This document shows positions 1 through 10,803 of a stretch of 64,000 nt of DNA, in pieces; position 1 is the stretch's first letter, and every line of letters starts with the position of its first letter. The stretch is from assembly GCA_003344405.1 (NCBI GenBank), contig NOWV01000203.1:1-64000 (forward strand), given 5' to 3'. The notes beneath the pieces are model-generated. The model did not search any database. It was not told the DNA's origin and saw only the letters and a list, made by a program, of their open reading frames with translations. Made by a program: the position numbers and the translations under genes. This DNA is from Trichoplax sp. H2. Lineage: Eukaryota > Placozoa > Uniplacotomia > Trichoplacea.

Positions 1-875
1 TTACTTGCGCGAGGATGAAGTGATGTCAAAGGTAACGCGTATTGCTTATGTAAATCATTCCTGCATTTAGAACACGAATTAATTCGATCGATTTTTTTTA
101 ATACGAGCTCAGCCTTTTTCCTTTCAGATTTTGCCAACGTAAATCGTAAACTATCAGGTAGAAAAAGTAGTATACAATAGCCAAGTAATGTGGGTGTTGT
201 AACGATGAGAAGATAAAGACGCCAACTCGAAAAATAAATCCCTCCTATTTTGTAAAATGGATGAGGCAATGTAAATAACGCAACAGTCGAGCTAAGTAAA
301 CTCTCGAAGATTAGAAATGAAATTATACATGCACCAGCGATCCCTCTATACTGTCGAGGGAAAAATTCCATTAAATAATTGAAGATAGTTGCTATTAGAC
401 CTGCGTTTGAGCATCCTATTATTGCTGCCAAAATCACTAGCATGTTATAGTTATAAGCAAATGCAGAGAGTAGCATAGCTATTAAATTGATCGTCATAGA
501 GAAAAGAAGAATTTTTCTTCTACCGTAAGCATCAGCCAATCTGCCAAGTACACCAACACTAAGAGTCATGCCGATCATCATCGATAGACTTAACCATCCC
601 CTGTTACTTATATTGATATCTAAATCACAAGCAGAAATAATAATGTATCCCATTGCTTGAAAGTAGACATTATATCCTCCATAGCAAAGACCGCACGATA
701 AAACAACCAAATAGTGAAATAATCCGACGTCTATGTTTTCTACGATATCATCGATACTTGACATTAAATCATTCGAATCAATGGTACAATCTGAACCGGC
801 GTTTTCATCAATATCACTTATTAAAGCCGTTTCTTCACCGTCTTCTCTCTCATCGAATTGATTCTCGATCGTCAT
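1..875 (-). CDS. SV2-like MFS transporter, partial (C-terminal part beyond window)
   Basis: The frame is open from an ATG at 873-875 down to base 1, giving about 291 residues of a family whose full length here is about 538. It is a 12-helix membrane transporter type; only the first six helices are in view. After an acidic N-terminus come the family words FQAMGY, SACDLDIN, motif A of the MFS (GRLADAYGRRK, cytosolic loop 2-3), EFFPRQYRG, SSWRLYLL and LPDSLRFTLAKSE, all shared with the intact paralogues downstream. Residues 14-19 (EETALI) fit an acidic dileucine sorting signal. No intron is seen. Substrate is unknown; assignment to the SV2 branch rests on the NKG-like segment before helix 2 and the SWRLYLL/PxLL segment at helix 6. 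I see no damage in the visible part. Confidence 0.85.
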   Translation of the reverse strand, partial: MTIENQFDEREDGEETALISDIDENAGSDCTIDSNDLMSSIDDIVENIDVGLFHYLVVLSCGLCYGGYNVYFQAMGYIIISACDLDINISNRGWLSLSMMIGMTLSVGVLGRLADAYGRRKILLFSMTINLIAMLLSAFAYNYNMLVILAAIIGCSNAGLIATIFNYLMEFFPRQYRGIAGACIISFLIFESLLSSTVALFTLPHPFYKIGGIYFSSWRLYLLIVTTPTLLGYCILLFLPDSLRFTLAKSERKKAELVLKKIDRINSCSKCRNDLHKQYALPLTSLHPRAS

Positions 876-1639
876 ATTTGTCGATAGCAAGATAACATCA
901 ACAGCTATAGAATTGTATTGATTAAATTAGTCAAAAAATAAGACACGGAACAGATACACAGCTTACGATCACCATCCTTAGTCGCACGATTTTTACTTTT
1001 TAGATTTAATCAATGTTCTTTTCCAATAGCTGATACGACGATAAAGAATAATTAAATGTGACTATCATAGCTAAGATCTTGCAGATGGCACTATTGTCCA
1101 GAACTAGAATGAATATCGCGTAAATCAGAGAATTTCTTGCAAGGGTCAAAGTTACTTCTATCATGCAAAACACTTTGTAAAGATGTGTTAAAATCAATTA
1201 CGTTCTCCATGACAACATTCATGTCAATCACTTGTTAATCCCAAATGGATTTGTAATAGAATGAACACCAGCATTAAATCATATTTGCCGGATCGAAACT
1301 ATATGATTCATGATATAACGGTTCTATCGGCTTAGCAAAAGTAATTCAAATCTATTGTTAATTTATATAGGTTCCAACCTTGACGAGAATAAAGTTTGTC
1401 ACTCCCTTACGAATTGTAGGTTAGATCAAAGGAAGGAGAATTATTTTCCGCCTGATTTTCTAGTAAAATTCAGTAGCTCGTTATTTGATAAGGTAAGCAG
1501 GGAGGATCGTAGCAGCAAAACATTTATCAATTAATAAGACTATCATCGATAAATCTTAAACTCCCTACTGTTATAAACAAAAGAAACTGCTAATGTGTAA
1601 ATTAATCTTACTAATAATGATACCTCGATAATTTTTCAT
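876..1639. other. Intergenic, upstream of the first MFS gene
   Basis: AT-rich sequence with no open frame that resembles the neighbouring family. It should contain the promoter of the minus-strand gene ending at 875, but I see no motif I can defend. Confidence 0.4.
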
Positions 1640-1985
1640 CTATCCTAATTCTTATCCTGTCTATTTAATATTCCATCACCAAGACTATAGTTTATCAAAT
1701 AAGATACTCCAACCCAACCCTTACTATTTCTATTAATTTCTAAACTGCACACTGAAACAGCTATGAAACCAATCGTTGGATAAAACAAATAACAGCCATC
1801 TATGCCAATTTCACAAGTTCTAATGATTGTACTATCTAATATAATAGTCCAACATCTGTGGCATCTTGTCGAAGCTACATGTTAAATTAATTGAATTGGT
1901 GACACTGTCTAAAGCATAAAGCTCTTCATTTGAGCTTGGCAAATTTGCTTTATCATCAACATTATCGTAGTCTTGATACCCTCTC
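1640..1985 (-). pseudogene. N-terminal relic of an SV2-like MFS gene
   Basis: The minus strand reads, with interruptions, the start of the family: an acidic stretch with NEELYALDS (compare NEELYTSDC in the paralogues) near 1925-1975, a region corresponding to helix 1, then the equivalent of the DINRNNKGW block near 1715-1745 and the start of helix 2 as far as about 1640. The reading frame is broken and nothing of helices 3-12 follows, so this is a scrap of an older array member. Its position between the edge gene and the 4785-6401 gene fits the spacing of the array. Confidence 0.65.
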
Positions 1986-2189
1986 TGAACGACATTGCTA
2001 ATGGTACTTCGAAATAAAATTATACTGTTCTAAAAGATATCAAAATCTATCATCAATTTACGGCTTACAACTAAATAATTTTTTTTTAAATTTACACCTT
2101 CAATCGAGAAGAGCGTTTTCGAATCTACAGTAATTTACACTCATAAAATTATATTTATTGTAGACATCACCGCCTTAGCCCCTAACATC

Positions 2190-2335
2190 AAAAATTACTT
2201 GTTGCAGTCTAACAACTATAAGAAAAATCACTAATACATGAAATCAACAACAAAATGCTCAAAAAATTACTCGTTGCAGTTTAGTTACTGTAAGAAAAGT
2301 CACTAACGCATGAAATTTGTTGGATTCAGTTAGGT
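2190..2335. repeat. Imperfect two-copy tandem repeat, ~73 bp
   Basis: The string ATTACTYGTTGCAG begins at about 2193 and again at about 2266, followed in both by a similar AAGAAAARTCACTAAYRCATG segment. The copies are diverged by several substitutions. Confidence 0.5.
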
Positions 2336-3443
2336 CATGCATTTAATTCTTATGTGAATGATAGCCTTCAAAGATGAGCTCTACAATTAATAATAGCTTC
2401 TAAGTTGCTCTTTATTTGTATGCTATGGCTACTGTAGCAAACTATTTAAACAGCATTTTCTATTTCGTAACGAAAACTTTAAGACTATGGCTGATTAGAT
2501 TTCACGTATTTTTACCATGAATAATACTTATTGACGTTATTCTTACCTGTTATGGTATATCATGCGTCCCAGAGACTCATGATATACTTCTACGTAATAA
2601 AATTAAAAATTTTTTCGAGCTCAAACGTAAAATGCCTAAATGAATCGGTTTTCGTGGCTTAGCTATTTGTTAATCTGAATTCTGTAGCCATTAGTAAATC
2701 CTGATATTTATTTACAATATTTTAAAAATTAATTTTTGCAATTAGTACGTGATCCTATCGTGGCCATTATGCATAGAAATGTAACATTTTGCATGGATTT
2801 TTGAAAACTGTACACTTGGCAACATTAATGGTAATTTAAGCGTAAAATAATATTCTACTCATACTACTACATATATTATTAATTGTCTTACTACTAAGTC
2901 GTTATAATTATTGGCAGTTTTCGCTATACCGAAACTTGTAAATGGCTACGTCTAGAATATTAATAATTGCACCGTACTGAGGTGGTAATGAATTATAAGA
3001 GCGATCACTGTAATTATTTAATCGTTCTGACTAGTGTTAGTGTCTGAAAGTTCTAAGCGTATTTTGGCTAGCACATTAAAGTAATACTCCAGTAAGCGAA
3101 TCATCGAGTTAACTTTATGAGGAGGAATGAGCTGGTCTTCATCCATATAGATCCCTAAGACTTAATTGGAGATCTTAATCGATCCTAACAATCGATTTCA
3201 AAGAGCTTGGTTCCAGATGACAAAATTAGCTTTTAACAGTAACTTACCATCAAGAATCAACGGTAAATCACAACATACAGTAACAGTATCGACTTTGAAA
3301 AAAACTTTTCATACTGTAATTCATTGCATAAAATTACGCCATTGGTAAAGATTTTATTAAACACTATGCATCTACCATAAATCGGCATAAATTATTGGTG
3401 TAGTTTGATAACAGTATGAAAATAAACTATGCCTAAAATTATT

Positions 3444-3482
3444 AAGCTTCGATGACGCAATATATTTATTCCTACGAGAATT
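3444..3482 (+). repeat. 39-bp dispersed element, copy 1
   Basis: AAGCTTCGATGA, then 12 variable bases, then ATTCCTACGAGAATT. The same two blocks with exactly the same 12-base spacing occur at 6674-6712, 8202-8240 and, inverted, at 25236-25274. Confidence 0.55.
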
Positions 3483-4784
3483 ATAGATAGAAGAAAGTTA
3501 TCATTAAATAAACAATAGCCTGAATCTGTTTTTCATTCATATGGTAATGTTGCAATTAGTTTTATTTATAAGCTTAATATACTACCGTAATCGCGTTACA
3601 ACGTAATACTAATTTTAAATTACTACTGTAGCGAGTTGAAATCACTGCAACCATATGAATAAGCTATTTGTTGTAGCATTTGTATTTCATTAAAAAGGTT
3701 CTACTTTATCAATGTTTAGCTCTTGCACTTTCTAAGAAGAGTCATTAATAAGGCCATTAAAGAATCTAGAATACTTTATTTTGTCAAATATAAAATCATT
3801 ACAGACCACTTCCCATATGATGTATCGTATATATCGATATATCACAGCTATTATCGTACGGTTAGTCTCACGTTTCGATGATTTACCTGCAGATTTTATG
3901 CAATAGGATAATTTACCATATATTTTCGTCGAAATAATCCCTCATCACAGCATAAGTAAAATTAATATCGAATAAATAAGACCTATGGCCGATATTGCTT
4001 TCAACTGCTACAACCAAATTTTATTGAAAATATACGGAAACGTAATTAGACGCGATTATTTCTTATTATATAGATATTATCATACATTATGTTATCGAAC
4101 AAAATCGGTTCCAACAGTATCAAGGTCTGGAGTTTGGGTAAATTTTAATTGCATCTATTAGTTAATAAAGCGTAACTGCAATCGTTTATTTCTTTTTCTC
4201 AGTAATTCTATTACAGTCACCTTCGCTTTTGCTAATTTTCTTTGTTTATGAATCTTTTAATATTAATGTATTATAACTCTAACTTTAGAATGAATATATT
4301 ACAAGTTTGATAACATTACTAATTTACCGTTTCTAGAAAATGACAATCTCCTCTCTAGAGCTACAATTGTTACTGTTGCTGCCTAAAACACTTTAAAAGC
4401 ATCAATTATCCTTTTCAGTACTAACTATCTCTCGAACATCGAACCGCTAGAGTCAAAATGACAATATGGATGTCTGATCCTGTTAAATTTATTATTTCTA
4501 GAGTAGACCTTAATGACAACTTTGAATTCGTTAACACCTAAACGTATAGGTAGAAGTATATTCCATGATTTCTATCATAACCATTCCAAATTCCATTTGC
4601 TTAACCATATAACACAATTCAAAGTACGATAGTACTTATAAATGTTATTGCTCAAAATAACAAATTTTATTTGTCCAAAATCATTATAAAACAAGAAGAA
4701 TACACGTAATAATTTTGAAAATAGGTGTACGATAAGCCATATAATCTTCACCACCTAAATCAAGTTCTCTACTCTATCATCCAT

Positions 4785-6401
4785 TTATCCAATATCAGCA
4801 TTAGTTGTATCAGGTAGAAATAATGCTACAAATGCGCTTAGCAAGCAGAATGAAGAAAATATTGTAAAGGTAGCTATACAATTAGAATAAAATAGTGAAG
4901 AAAATATTATCATCCCTAGTATACCTCCAAAATATCCTATAAAACCGACAATACCAGCCGCAGTCGATCTGAATTCAGTACGAAACAATTCTGTAGTCCA
5001 AATTTTACAAGGTGTCCATCCATTAACCGTAATAGACGTGAAAATACATGCTAAGATCATGACACTTTGTGTATTATCGAATATTAACATCATTATAATA
5101 CTTAAGCCACTTATGGATACTAAAACGATGTATAACGCTTTACGGCCAACACGATTTATCAGTAAAAAGCATAAAATTGCAGTAGGTATTGATAGCAGAT
5201 TACCAATCAAAACATTTAGTACGACAGATTTTAAACTTTCGCCAGATTGACAATCAAAGTTAGTAGAATTCATAAAATGTGTTGCATTCCATGATAAATG
5301 ATTATCTTTACTAGCATGATGATGCCAACATGTTTTACCACTTACATAATAAGCAGTGACTGTTGGAACCCATAGAATAAATCCCTGCTCGGTGAAACAA
5401 TATCCAAACCACATAATAATTAGTATCAGTAATCGTTTACGCCAAGGTTGCTTCATAAGTTTGCGAATATTATCCATAAAATCCTTATAGCTATCGTTTC
5501 TAACATTATCATAGATATTATTTAGTCGTACATCAAGATGATTTAATTGAAAATGAATTTCTTGATAGTAAGAATCACTAGCAGAGTTAAAGCAAGAGTT
5601 AATTTGATTAATTTTATTTAACACATTTCTTATGCCCTTTCTGTCATTGTTAGCTAAAACAAATCGTAAACTATTGGGCATGCATAAAAGTATACATAAA
5701 CTTAATAAGGTGGGAATAGTTCCAATCAGAAGATAAAGTCGCCAACTTGTAAAGTATATGGCACCCATAGGGATATAAAATGAGCGCGGTAAAACAACTA
5801 GGGCAATAATACTTCCAACTGTTGTTCCAAGCGTGATAAATGTAGATAAAACTGCTCCAGCTCTACCCCTATGGCGTCGAGGAAAAAATTCTGTAACATA
5901 AGGATAGACTGTCGTACTAACACCAGCACAGCCTAGGCTAAAAGCGCCAGTCATAATTACAAACATGACGTAGTTATAAGCAAATACACATCCTAATATA
6001 CTAATCCAATTGATTAGTAAGCAGAGAACGAGAATTTTTCGTCTTCCGTAAGTATCCGCTAATTTGCCAAATATACCAAAGCCTACAGTAATGCCTATCA
6101 TAAAAGTCAGACCTACCCAACCTTTATTATTTCGGTTAATATCTAAATCGCATGCTGCCACTACTATAAAGCCTAATGATTGAAAAAGCAAGGAATATCC
6201 ACCGTAGCCAAGCCCACACACTATAGTAATTACATAATGAAATAATCTAATATCGAAAGCATCTACAATCTCATCTATCTTGGATGTTAAATCGATCGAA
6301 TCGGTCGAGTAATCTGAACTATAAAGTTCTTCATGTTGGTCCATCAACACCGTTTTTTCATCATTATCGTCGCTTGATAAAAGCGACTTCTCAGTAACCA
6401 T
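4785..6401 (-). CDS. SV2-like MFS transporter, intact
   Basis: A 538-residue single-exon membrane protein. Residues 1-50 are acidic and cytosolic. About 12 hydrophobic segments follow, with MFS motif A GKLADTYGRRK at 112-122, EFFPRRHRGRAG at 171-182, a cytosolic middle loop at about 250-325, helix 7, and a lumenal/extracellular loop at 352-390 with CWHHH (358-362), two N-glycosylation sequons (NAT 372, NST 378) and a second cysteine at 384. INRVGRK (415-421) is the second-half motif A equivalent and TELFRTEFRST (470-480) precedes helix 11. A glycosylated loop between helices 7 and 8 matches SV2 topology, but the long pentapeptide-repeat loop of vertebrate SV2 is absent. Substrate unknown. The first ATG of the frame is used; the N-terminus aligns with the paralogues. 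A possible AATAAA on the minus strand lies at 4666-4671, about 115 bp past the stop. Confidence 0.92.
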   Translation of the reverse strand: MVTEKSLLSSDDNDEKTVLMDQHEELYSSDYSTDSIDLTSKIDEIVDAFDIRLFHYVITIVCGLGYGGYSLLFQSLGFIVVAACDLDINRNNKGWVGLTFMIGITVGFGIFGKLADTYGRRKILVLCLLINWISILGCVFAYNYVMFVIMTGAFSLGCAGVSTTVYPYVTEFFPRRHRGRAGAVLSTFITLGTTVGSIIALVVLPRSFYIPMGAIYFTSWRLYLLIGTIPTLLSLCILLCMPNSLRFVLANNDRKGIRNVLNKINQINSCFNSASDSYYQEIHFQLNHLDVRLNNIYDNVRNDSYKDFMDNIRKLMKQPWRKRLLILIIMWFGYCFTEQGFILWVPTVTAYYVSGKTCWHHHASKDNHLSWNATHFMNSTNFDCQSGESLKSVVLNVLIGNLLSIPTAILCFLLINRVGRKALYIVLVSISGLSIIMMLIFDNTQSVMILACIFTSITVNGWTPCKIWTTELFRTEFRSTAAGIVGFIGYFGGILGMIIFSSLFYSNCIATFTIFSSFCLLSAFVALFLPDTTNADIG

Positions 6402-6439
6402 AATTTAAAAATACTATAACATAAAATTCCAATCTTTTA

Positions 6440-6492
6440 GTAGAAAAATATGAAGCTTGAGCTACCTAATGATAATCTTACTTAAATATATT
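6440..6492 (-). promoter_or_regulatory. Upstream block shared by array members (diverged copy)
   Basis: About 40-90 bp upstream of the ATG. The pattern AATGATAATCTTACTTAAAT resembles the block at 24838-24895 upstream of another paralogue. It could be 5' UTR or core promoter carried along in the duplications; function is inferred only from conservation. Confidence 0.3.
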
Positions 6493-6673
6493 AGCTCTTT
6501 TAAATCCTTCGATGTTAAAGAGAGTAAAAATTTTTTCCTGATTTAATCCATTTCGATATAACAGCAATAGTAATATTTAACCTTTTAACTTATACTTAAC
6601 ATTGTTTATATAACAAAAAGCTTTTATGCTAACCTTGCAATTGTATAGGGATTCAATTAGACACTAAATCGTA

Positions 6674-6712
6674 AAGGTTCGATGATGAAATCAATCGATT
6701 CCTTGGAGAATT
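6674..6712 (+). repeat. 39-bp dispersed element, copy 2
   Basis: AAGGTTCGATGA, 12 bases, ATTCCTTGGAGAATT. It lies about 270 bp upstream of the start codon of the 4785-6401 gene. Confidence 0.5.
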
Positions 6713-7201
6713 ACTGCAGAAAAGTGTAATCGCGTCATGAACAATAGTCTAAAATTAACAAACTATCTTTGGGGTTTTCTGGTAGCGAACATGAGGTCGC
6801 TACCGGCGACTTCAAACTTATACATTATAGCTATCATACTGTTTTCCGATCACCATCATCATATATCAGAAGTAACTTTTCAATAGCTATCATTAGTTAT
6901 ACTTTTAACATAAAAGTTCAATGTTTTTAGCGGAAACATATAGTAATAATGAATTTATTAGTTTAAATAACATAACAGTTATTAAATTCAAACACTAGGA
7001 AATTAGGGAAAAACACCAGTTTATTTAGAATTTAGCAAACAACTTATAAAAATCAATTAAAAATTATAATAAGGGCAGAATTACTGCCTCAACCAATCAA
7101 ACTACCTACGTAAAATACGATCTACTTACGAATTTATGAAAATCCAAATCTTCATTTTCTATCTTGAACTAAGACTTGAACCACTTTTCTACTGAACTAT
7201 G

Positions 7202-7235
7202 CCACCTTTTAAATGCTATGCATAGCATTTGGTGG
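7202..7235. repeat. Palindrome with bulged outer arms
   Basis: Bases 7211-7230 form a perfect 20-bp palindrome (half-site AAATGCTATG). Outside it CCACC at 7202-7206 can pair with GGTGG at 7231-7235, leaving four unpaired T on one side. No matching copy was noticed elsewhere in the window. Confidence 0.6.
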
Positions 7236-8201
7236 GATCAGACTATCAAATAACTATTCTAAAAGATCGGAACGTTTGGATTATACCGTATTCAATAACG
7301 AAGTGACATTATTTCTACTGCATTTTGTAATCAAAGTTGGCTACAATTTTTGTCATAGTTGAAGCATGAGTATTATACTGACTAAATATATCACATACTT
7401 TACAATCTAACATCGTGATATTCTTATCAAATTATGCTACAGAATATTCTTAAGTTCTAAACTGAATAAAGTAGTCGGATTTACAATATGTGTTACAATG
7501 CTTAGTTAAACCTACTATGGTTAAACCAAATTAAGTTATTTTTTAAGCTACAATACTTATTTAAATAATAAAAAAACTTGAAGGAGAATTTTTAAAATTA
7601 ATCTGCATTACAATATTTAGCGTAAGTAACTCCGTGATGTTCTCGCTTAAATATACAGTATCTATTAATGTTTAGATGTTGATGAGCGAAGAACTATATC
7701 ATTGTAGTGCATTAGTTCCACACCCCGTCATGTTGCTGACGAATCGTGAGCTCAACACTCTTTTAATAAACAAATATTATATAGATTGTAGTGTAACTCT
7801 AAAAAAATTCTTAAATACAGCTTATTGAGTTTAAAAGTTACATTCTTCGCTAATTTCTACAATCAAAGGCTATTGCATAGTCAAATATACTAGTATGTGT
7901 TGTATCTAATCCTACAATTTCGTTCTCAGCATGTGCATTAGCTGTAAAACTATCAATGCTAGCGATTTCGTTAGCTACAATAGTCACAATGTCAATATTT
8001 CTCACGTTACTTCATGACAGCATACATACTGCTATACGGTAAATATCTGACGCTATTAAAGTTTAATATAAAGTATCCTTTATCTACTAAACCCTCATGT
8101 ATTTCTCTACTTAGCAACTAAATCTGCTATTACTGACTCTTTGAATCTTCTAGCGTGTTCTTGACTTAATCCATTCTGATAGGACAATGTTACGAACGTT
8201 T

Positions 8202-8240
8202 AAGCTTCGATGAAAGAATCCATCTATTCCAGTGGGAATT
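8202..8240 (+). repeat. 39-bp dispersed element, copy 3
   Basis: AAGCTTCGATGA, 12 bases, ATTCCAGTGGGAATT. No intact gene starts next to it. Confidence 0.5.
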
Positions 8241-8369
8241 GCCGAAGAATAAATATAGCTGCGTCATTATCTCTAGTTTAAAAGCTTGCTTTGCATTCAG
8301 ATATTAGCATAGTCAGAAATAAATTATCCCATATGACTTTTCTACTTCATAACCATGGCTTTGTACTAT

Positions 8370-8530
8370 TCATGCTTCACTACCATATGCATATACGGTT
8401 GTTCTTACATGAAATGATAGCTATTACTCTAGACTAGTTATGCTTCACTTTTATACGATATACGAGTTTTTCTCACATGAAATAATTGCTACTACCATAG
8501 ACTATTCATACTTTACTTTTATACTGCAGT
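8370..8530. repeat. Degenerate ~70-bp tandem repeat, about 2.5 copies
   Basis: The string YATRCTTYACT recurs at about 8371, 8439 and 8509, with ACATGAAATRATWGCTA between copies. The short open frame at 8440-8628 runs through this repeat and is not a credible gene. Confidence 0.5.
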
Positions 8531-10803
8531 ACAAAAGTATTATGGCTGACTCTTACCTTGCACTACTGTGTTATGTGGTATCGAGCATACAGCATGTTTC
8601 TGTAACTATACATTGGGTTTTCATTTAAGCCTTAATGGCTTAATGTAATTTTTTTCACTTTGATTTTATGAGAGTACTAAATGCCTATTGAAGCTATCTC
8701 TATATTATAAAATATGATTTCAAAGAGGTTCCGACTTTAAGGCAATTGCTCTACCGTGAGTAGCTATGTCAGTGATGAACTTCTGAAAAGCAGATTATGA
8801 TTCTGGTTGCGAGAGAATAATATTTTATCTCTACGGTAGACTAAAAGCCTTCAATAACGATTAATGATATACATTAACAATGGTGACTATAAATTTTAAA
8901 GTAGTTCAGTATCCAAAAAGCAATTGTTAAAGATAATCATTTGCCATATACTAATAAAAATGCTTCAAACGATGATATCTTATAACTATTAGAATATACT
9001 TCCTAGATAATTTTCCTTCAGTGCAATCAACTTTAATTAACAATTTATTAAGCAATAATAGGATTATCCAATAAAGACAGTACAAAGTGAAATTGTAAAA
9101 ACTGCCCTTCATTTTATAGTCTACAAGTTGTAGCAGTATAGTAGTAGGGCAGTGATGTCAATAAAACTCAAGATAAATGCTCAACCATGGCTGCATCATT
9201 ACTACTATATTATCAAATAGAAGAGTGTTGAATAGAATTGTTTAAAGAACTAGTTAGAAAATAAAACTTATATCATATTATGTAATTACAAGTTTGCGAT
9301 AAGCTCGTTAAGTACGTAAATACTAAAATTATCGTACAATGAAATTTTCTGATATTGATAAAATATATCTTACTAAATTAATGCTAAATGTCAAGCAAGA
9401 AAGTATTGAATTTCACTACACTAGATGGAGAGATTTTTTCACTCCAAAGAATAGCGTTTAAACTTAATAGGAATGCTTTGCCGACTAACTAGATGTCTTT
9501 GAAATCCTTACTATTTAATCGGTGTGCAAATTAAATTTTATTGCAACCTTATCTCCTTCTCCATACAAAAAATTAAACTCGGTTAATTTTATATCGTTTC
9601 TTTCTTTCCTACTATTGTATTTGTTGATTATTGCAGCGATTACTGCAGTGAAGACTTTGAAATGTTCCTAACAGAAAATTTTAAAAGATCAGAAGCAAGC
9701 TAGTAACAGCCAACTACATATTATAATCACAAATGCTATTAATGTATCGACAATTAACAGCCAAAAACAAAGTTTCTCAATAACACAACTGTCACAATTT
9801 CACTTCTGCGACAAGGTAACGTACAGTAAAAGTCTATAAGTAGCTACTGACTTAAACGCCCTTTTACTTAACGTTAAACACACAGCAAAAGACTGTAAAG
9901 ATGAAACTTTTATTAGCAAAGATATATCTACAACTTTTTACCGCCACTGAACTCAAACGTTCCCGTTTATATAGGAACCGTCTAATTTGTAAACAACAAC
10001 AGTATTATTGTTATTCCTTACTAGGAGAAATATCTCGAACTGAGATGTTCCTTACATAGCTTTTCTATCAGCAAATTTTTTGAATCTCTTACTCATACTC
10101 AATCTTAATCTAAGCTCGTAGGTTATCTAATTCAACTATCATCAATTAGAACTTGAATCATCTTACTGCTATCTGTCACACAATAACAATCCACATCAAG
10201 TATGTAATGAACTATTAAAAACAACATCCACGTTAAGGCATTACTTATCTTACCTAGCACTACAAATATGGATATTCTCCATACTAGCTACTACTGTACT
10301 TATTATATTATCCTAATGACAAGGTAACACCGTAACAGTAACTTGTTCGGATAATATTTCTATATCATTCCTTTTCAATGAATAGCTCAGGCTATACAAG
10401 ATAAATAAGAAAAGGAACATATCAAGGTTTATAACTCTTAGATAATTCATATCATAATCCAAGTCAAATAGTGGATTCCTTAGATCTCATTCAATCACGA
10501 ATGAGTTAAAGTCATAAAGTAAAGTAGATGAATTAGATTAAATGTTGTTGGTTCAAGGTAGCATTTAAATCCAATAAAAATGAAATTATTTAAGATTAGG
10601 ATTAAATTCTCTTCGTATCCACTTTTTTTTCGATTCTTCTCTACATGTTCTGTAGCTAGGAACAGCTATGTCTCTAATCAAGGTAATTCCTATTTTATTA
10701 AGCGTGCCGCTTTCAGTAGTTTGTAACTATCTTATCATTATAATTATTCTCATAAAATGTTGTCATTCTTTTCACGAAAATATCTTTATCACTTATTAGC
10801 TCA

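Larger units (their letters stand above)
1986..4784. other. Long intergenic stretch with small repeats
   Basis: No gene is supported. It contains an imperfect direct duplication at 2190-2335 and the 39-bp dispersed element at 3444-3482. A 60-codon frame at 3166-3348 has no recognisable similarity and is not called. Confidence 0.4.
6402..10803. other. Long intergenic stretch between MFS genes
   Basis: 4.4 kb without a supportable gene. It holds the conserved upstream block, two copies of the 39-bp dispersed element (6674, 8202), a hairpin-forming palindrome (7202-7235) and a three-copy ~70-bp repeat (8370-8530). The size of the gap would accommodate a lost array member, but I found no convincing coding relic. 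Confidence 0.4.
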
